Shown here piece after piece: positions 62,001-64,000 of a DNA stretch of 64,000 nt. The position numbers and the translations under genes are program-made. The notes beneath the pieces were generated by a model that made no database searches, was not told the origin of the DNA, and saw nothing but the letters and a program-made list of their open reading frames with translations. How positions within the stretch are numbered: the first letter of the stretch is position 1; every line of letters starts with the position of its first letter. The stretch is taken from positions 27,479,441 to 27,543,440 of the forward strand of contig OX421506.1 in assembly GCA_949126835.1 (NCBI GenBank). The letters are read 5' to 3'. This DNA comes from Anisus vortex. Its lineage: Eukaryota > Mollusca > Gastropoda > Planorbidae.

Positions 62001-63545
62001 TTCCTTCAAGCTAGAAGATTATTACATCCCCTAGGCCCGAAACTCCTGCAGGTCGGAAAGGATTGGTCGGTGGCATGACTAGAACCCAGGCCGTTTTGTT
62101 GACTGTCCAGTGAACTAACAGCAGGACCAGTGTCTCTCACTAACACACAAAAAGGCATTTGCAAAACAACCTTTTTTTAGAAAACAGAAGAGCTGGACAC
62201 CTGTTCTCCACTTCAGCATAAAGGTGCTTAGAACAACACTGTGGGAATCATGGGATACATAGGGAAGGCACACCAACAATCTCCACTAAAAACATTTCCG
62301 TTATCATTAAATATATATAAAGTCCTATCAGCTTATGACTCTTTATGCTTTTTGCTCATAAAGCAATTAGTGTATTTAAATCAATGTTTAAATTGTAAAA
62401 ATTATTCATATGCATAAAAAAAAAATTTATATGAAGTGCTTGTTTAGCTTATATTTTAACTGTTTTTTTAGCTTATATTATAACTGGTTTTTTTTTCTTT
62501 TCAATTAGCATATTCTGAATTTTCCCAATTGAAAAATAATTGGTAAGCATTTAATGGGAATTTGTGTAAAATAATGTTAAATAAATAAATGAATGTATAG
62601 ATCAGGCAATTAGACCAGGATGCCCTGATCTGGCCATAAATGGGTACATTTAGGTAGGCCCTGTGGAACTTTGGGTTGTTGTGAAGATGGATAGTAGCTT
62701 TCACCAGGATTTGAACCCAGGACCTTCGATATGCTAGCTGAATGCGCTGCCGCTCAGCCATCGTTCCCCATATTTAACTCTAAACTTGTCTACTTATTAC
62801 CTGGTCATAGAACCTGAAGGCTTCTAGCAGATTGTTGAAGTGGTGATAGTTGAGCTTTTTCAGCTGCTGCCTTATCGCAGCCACAACTGCCCTCTGGCTC
62901 TCTTTCCCCTTGAGGATGCTGCCCACCTTGCGATTGTGGATCACGTCCCCAGCTCCAAATGGGTCCGGCTTGTGGAGTGCCCCGAAGGTGTGATCAGGTG
63001 GAACATTCAATGTATCCTTGATACTAGGTACAAATTGTGATAACTTTTAAATGCATATAAATAGAAACAAATATTATTTTAACTGCAAGGTTTGACACAT
63101 CACAAACAAAACAATAACTTTTTTATCATAATTAAATTTTATATAAAAAAATCAAATATTATTACTAAAATATAGGATCATCAATATTTATATATGAATA
63201 TATAAGCGTTCATGTTGAAAATAATTAAAACAATAAATATACTATTTTCCTTTCATTCACTACACACAAAAATGTAAGAAAATGATCAGAAGATTACACT
63301 TAAATGCAATAAAATAGAATGACAGTGAAGATGGGTTGAGTGTATAAGGTGATAAAAAATGTTGGCTACACCACTCACGGATCAAGAGTTTTTCCCAGCT
63401 GTGGCTGAAACTTTTCTCTGAAGTCCTCCAGCCTTTTGCTTACAATCTTTGTGGCTTTGTCCCCTTGGGTCTCGTGCAGCCATTTCATAGTTTCCCTTGT
63501 CATTCTGCCGTCATTGCTGTGTGGTGTCGCAATGCCATATCTTTT
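55804..63545 (-). CDS. EFHB: EF-hand domain-containing family member B (CFAP21-like), C-terminal part, six exons
   Basis: Exons, from 5' to 3' on the - strand: 63545-63379, 63023-62801, 61511-61316, 57942-57730, 56974-56793, 56013-55804. They total 1191 nt in one frame, giving 396 residues and a TGA stop. The first exon starts KRYGIATPHSNDGR and has IVSKRLEDFREKFQPQLGK, which match what I recall of the EFHB family. Next comes an EF-hand pair at residues 129-140 (degenerate) and 165-176 (canonical DADKDGMINYIE), then FRTYGTPSVRSD and the NYGDQAFLYGLMCPS stretch near the C-terminus. EFHB is known as a microtubule-associated protein of ciliary and flagellar doublets and as a Ca2+-sensing partner of store-operated entry. 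Vertebrate EFHB is roughly twice as long, so the N-terminal half lies beyond the right edge. Confidence 0.9.
56125..56360 (-). mobile_element. tRNA-derived SINE, family A
   Basis: Complement of the family body: TGGCATACTAGGGGATTATG, CCTTTACTGCGCCC, GAGCTGGGTAGACTCAGG. In the last EFHB intron. Confidence 0.65.
56413..56612 (+). mobile_element. LINE ORF2 C-terminal fragment
   Basis: RRVLRWTPNGRGMRGRPLGQ then decayed KKPGMKLLGLPS and LRAIKKK, the usual GRP-containing end block. In the last EFHB intron, antisense to the gene. Confidence 0.6.
56793..56974 (-). CDS. EFHB: EFHB exon, RTYG and NYGD motifs
   Basis: Encodes residues 267-327, with FRTYGTPSVRSD, NYGDQAFLYGLMCPS and HERDLLQPRTFEE, which I recall as conserved in EFHB. 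It has a CCCAG acceptor and a GTAAGT donor. Confidence 0.9.
57730..57942 (-). CDS. EFHB: EFHB exon, proline-rich middle segment
   Basis: Encodes residues 196-266, including DYLYKIRPPEKLINEADLVP. Two donors are possible; GTGGGT at 57729 is chosen because it alone keeps phase with the next exon. Confidence 0.85.
58182..58395 (-). mobile_element. Helitron-like 3' terminus, family B, copy 2
   Basis: Starts on + as CTAGGAGTTATGCCCGTCAA and matches 12397-12605 through ATGCATAT..ATTGTTGCTGTC. Lies in an EFHB intron. Confidence 0.55.
58620..58905. repeat. A-rich, TACTAC/GTGTATAC and T-rich simple repeats
   Basis: Poly-C then poly-A at 58628-58685, a degenerate CAGTGTATACTA repeat at 58760-58875 and poly-T at 58890-58912. 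Confidence 0.8.
59530..60687 (-). mobile_element. DNA transposon with about 150-bp terminal inverted repeats and a THAP-domain frame (P-element-like)
   Basis: The left end (59530-59680) and the complement of the right end (60540-60687) match along about 150 bp, starting ATATATCAAGGACTACTGAA and continuing through GGCCAGTTTTTTTAACAGTA. Inside, a - strand frame from 60308 starts MPNKCGVVNCKGNY, a THAP zinc-finger N-terminus (Cys5 and Cys10). The expected C-x2-H half is not seen. THAP domains mark P-superfamily transposases. Confidence 0.75.
60060..60308 (-). pseudogene. Truncated THAP-domain protein frame inside the inverted-repeat element
   Basis: Begins MPNKCGVVNCKGNYNAANKC and is open for 83 codons. 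The first residues fit THAP (start Met-Pro, Cys, Cys four residues on). Later sequence lacks the conserved Cys-x2-His, Trp and AVPTIF-like positions, so it is a remnant or part of a longer spliced transposase. Confidence 0.55.
61316..61511 (-). CDS. EFHB: EFHB exon with the canonical EF-hand loop
   Basis: Encodes residues 131-195. The loop DADKDGMINYIE has acidic or polar residues at positions 1, 3, 5, Gly at 6, Ile at 8 and Glu at 12, so it should bind Ca2+. The preceding loop ends in Asn rather than Glu and is probably inactive. The donor is GTAAGT. Confidence 0.93.
61820..61935 (-). mobile_element. tRNA-derived SINE, family A, partial
   Basis: CTAATGTCAGGCACCCACCA through ATACCAGGATTTGAACCCAG, with the complement of a B-box. 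EFHB intron. Confidence 0.55.
61990..62138 (-). mobile_element. tRNA-derived SINE, family B
   Basis: The - strand starts CTGGTCCTGCTGTTAGTTCA, has GGGTTCTAGTCATG as B-box and ends AGTTTCGGGCCTAGGGG. Confidence 0.7.
62625..62768 (-). mobile_element. tRNA-derived SINE, family A, well-kept tRNA head
   Basis: The - strand reads ATGGCTGAGCGGCAGCGCAT and GGTTCAAATCCTGGTGAAAG, clear A and B boxes. It lies 32 bases from the EFHB donor at 62800. Confidence 0.7.
62801..63023 (-). CDS. EFHB: EFHB exon leading into the first EF-hand
   Basis: Encodes residues 56-130, with HTFGALHKPDPFGAGDVIHN and a helix ending FNNLLEAFRFYDQ, the entering helix of the first EF-hand. The acceptor is CCTAG and the donor GTAATA. 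Confidence 0.88.
63379..63545 (-). CDS. EFHB: EFHB exon (most upstream in window)
   Basis: Encodes the first 55 residues visible here. Two acceptors are possible, at 63546/63547 (used) or five bases inside. The outer one starts in phase 0 and adds the Lys-Arg expected before YGI. The donor is GTGAGT. Earlier exons are off the window. Confidence 0.85.
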
Positions 63546-63589
63546 CTAAACCACAAATAAAAAATTTCTTTCTTTAATTTCAAAGCTTA

Positions 63590-64000
63590 GACAAAGTGGA
63601 TAGCTTTGTATACCTTGGGAGTGTGGTCAGTCTATCAGGAGGAGCAGACGAGGACATCGAACGTCTGAATAAATTTGGCGAGACAGGCCTTTGCCAATCT
63701 GAAACAGGTCTGGAGATCTACCTACATCTCTGTCAAAACTAAAATAAGGATCTTTAACACAAACGTTACAACGGTCCTACTTTATGGGTCCGAAACATGG
63801 CGAACGACAGAGATAACAAAAAATAGACTTCAGACCTTTGTTAACAGATGCCTAAGAAACATACTGAAAATAAAATGGTTCAACAAGGTAGAAAACTCTA
63901 GGCTGTGGGAGAGGTGTGGACAAAGAACAGTAGAACAACAAATCATGGAAAGAAAGTGGAGATGGATTGGACACACCCTCAGGAAAGATAACAACAACAG
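63590..64000 (+). mobile_element. LINE ORF2 fragment, in frame to the window edge
   Basis: FVYLGSVVSLSGGADEDIER, a frameshift near 63680, then an unbroken frame: VKTKIRIFNTNVTTVLLYGS, ETWR, LQTFVNRCLRNILKIKW, RKWRWIGHTLRK. Same family as 27583-28108 and antisense to EFHB. It continues beyond the right edge. Confidence 0.85.

Overview
The window is AT-rich animal nuclear DNA: genes are split by many introns with GT/AG borders, and the rest is crowded with LINE, hAT, tRNA-derived SINE, MITE and Helitron-like debris. The mix of repeat families and the gene content suggest a mollusc, most likely a heterobranch gastropod. That assignment is an inference and not proven by the sequence.

Two protein-coding genes are visible and point towards each other. 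On the + strand, 26 exons between 7161 and 48446 join with consistent reading phase at every intron into one 1353-residue adhesion GPCR. Its order is signal peptide, C-type-lectin-like domain, second degenerate C-type-lectin-like domain, Ig-like domain, Thr/Pro-rich linker, HormR-like cysteine module, GAIN domain with an intact GPS cleavage site, seven-helix domain and short tail. On the - strand, six exons between 63545 and 55804 encode the C-terminal 396 residues of an EFHB/CFAP21-like ciliary EF-hand protein. The rest of that gene lies to the right of the window.

Layout: 1-7160 is intergenic and made of mobile elements (LINE tail, two MITE families, a decayed hAT transposase, microsatellites). 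7161-48446 is the receptor gene, whose introns hold almost every repeat class seen here, including a 1.86 kb hAT inserted in a LINE, an 80-bp TTAA-flanked MITE in four copies, and a 1.55 kb satellite of alternating foldback monomers. 48530-55720 is intergenic, with a LINE 3' end and two back-to-back hAT insertions. 55804-63545 is EFHB; its introns hold a THAP-domain element with terminal inverted repeats of about 150 bp. 63590-64000 is a LINE fragment in frame to the window edge.

The most unusual signals are the receptor architecture and two independent tandem arrays that have each copied an exon end together with its 5' splice site (exons 12 and 19 of the receptor). Reading past either true donor meets an immediate or near-immediate stop, so splice choice there would separate a full receptor from a soluble ectodomain fragment. 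No bacterial genes, CRISPR arrays, rRNA or convincing functional tRNA were seen.
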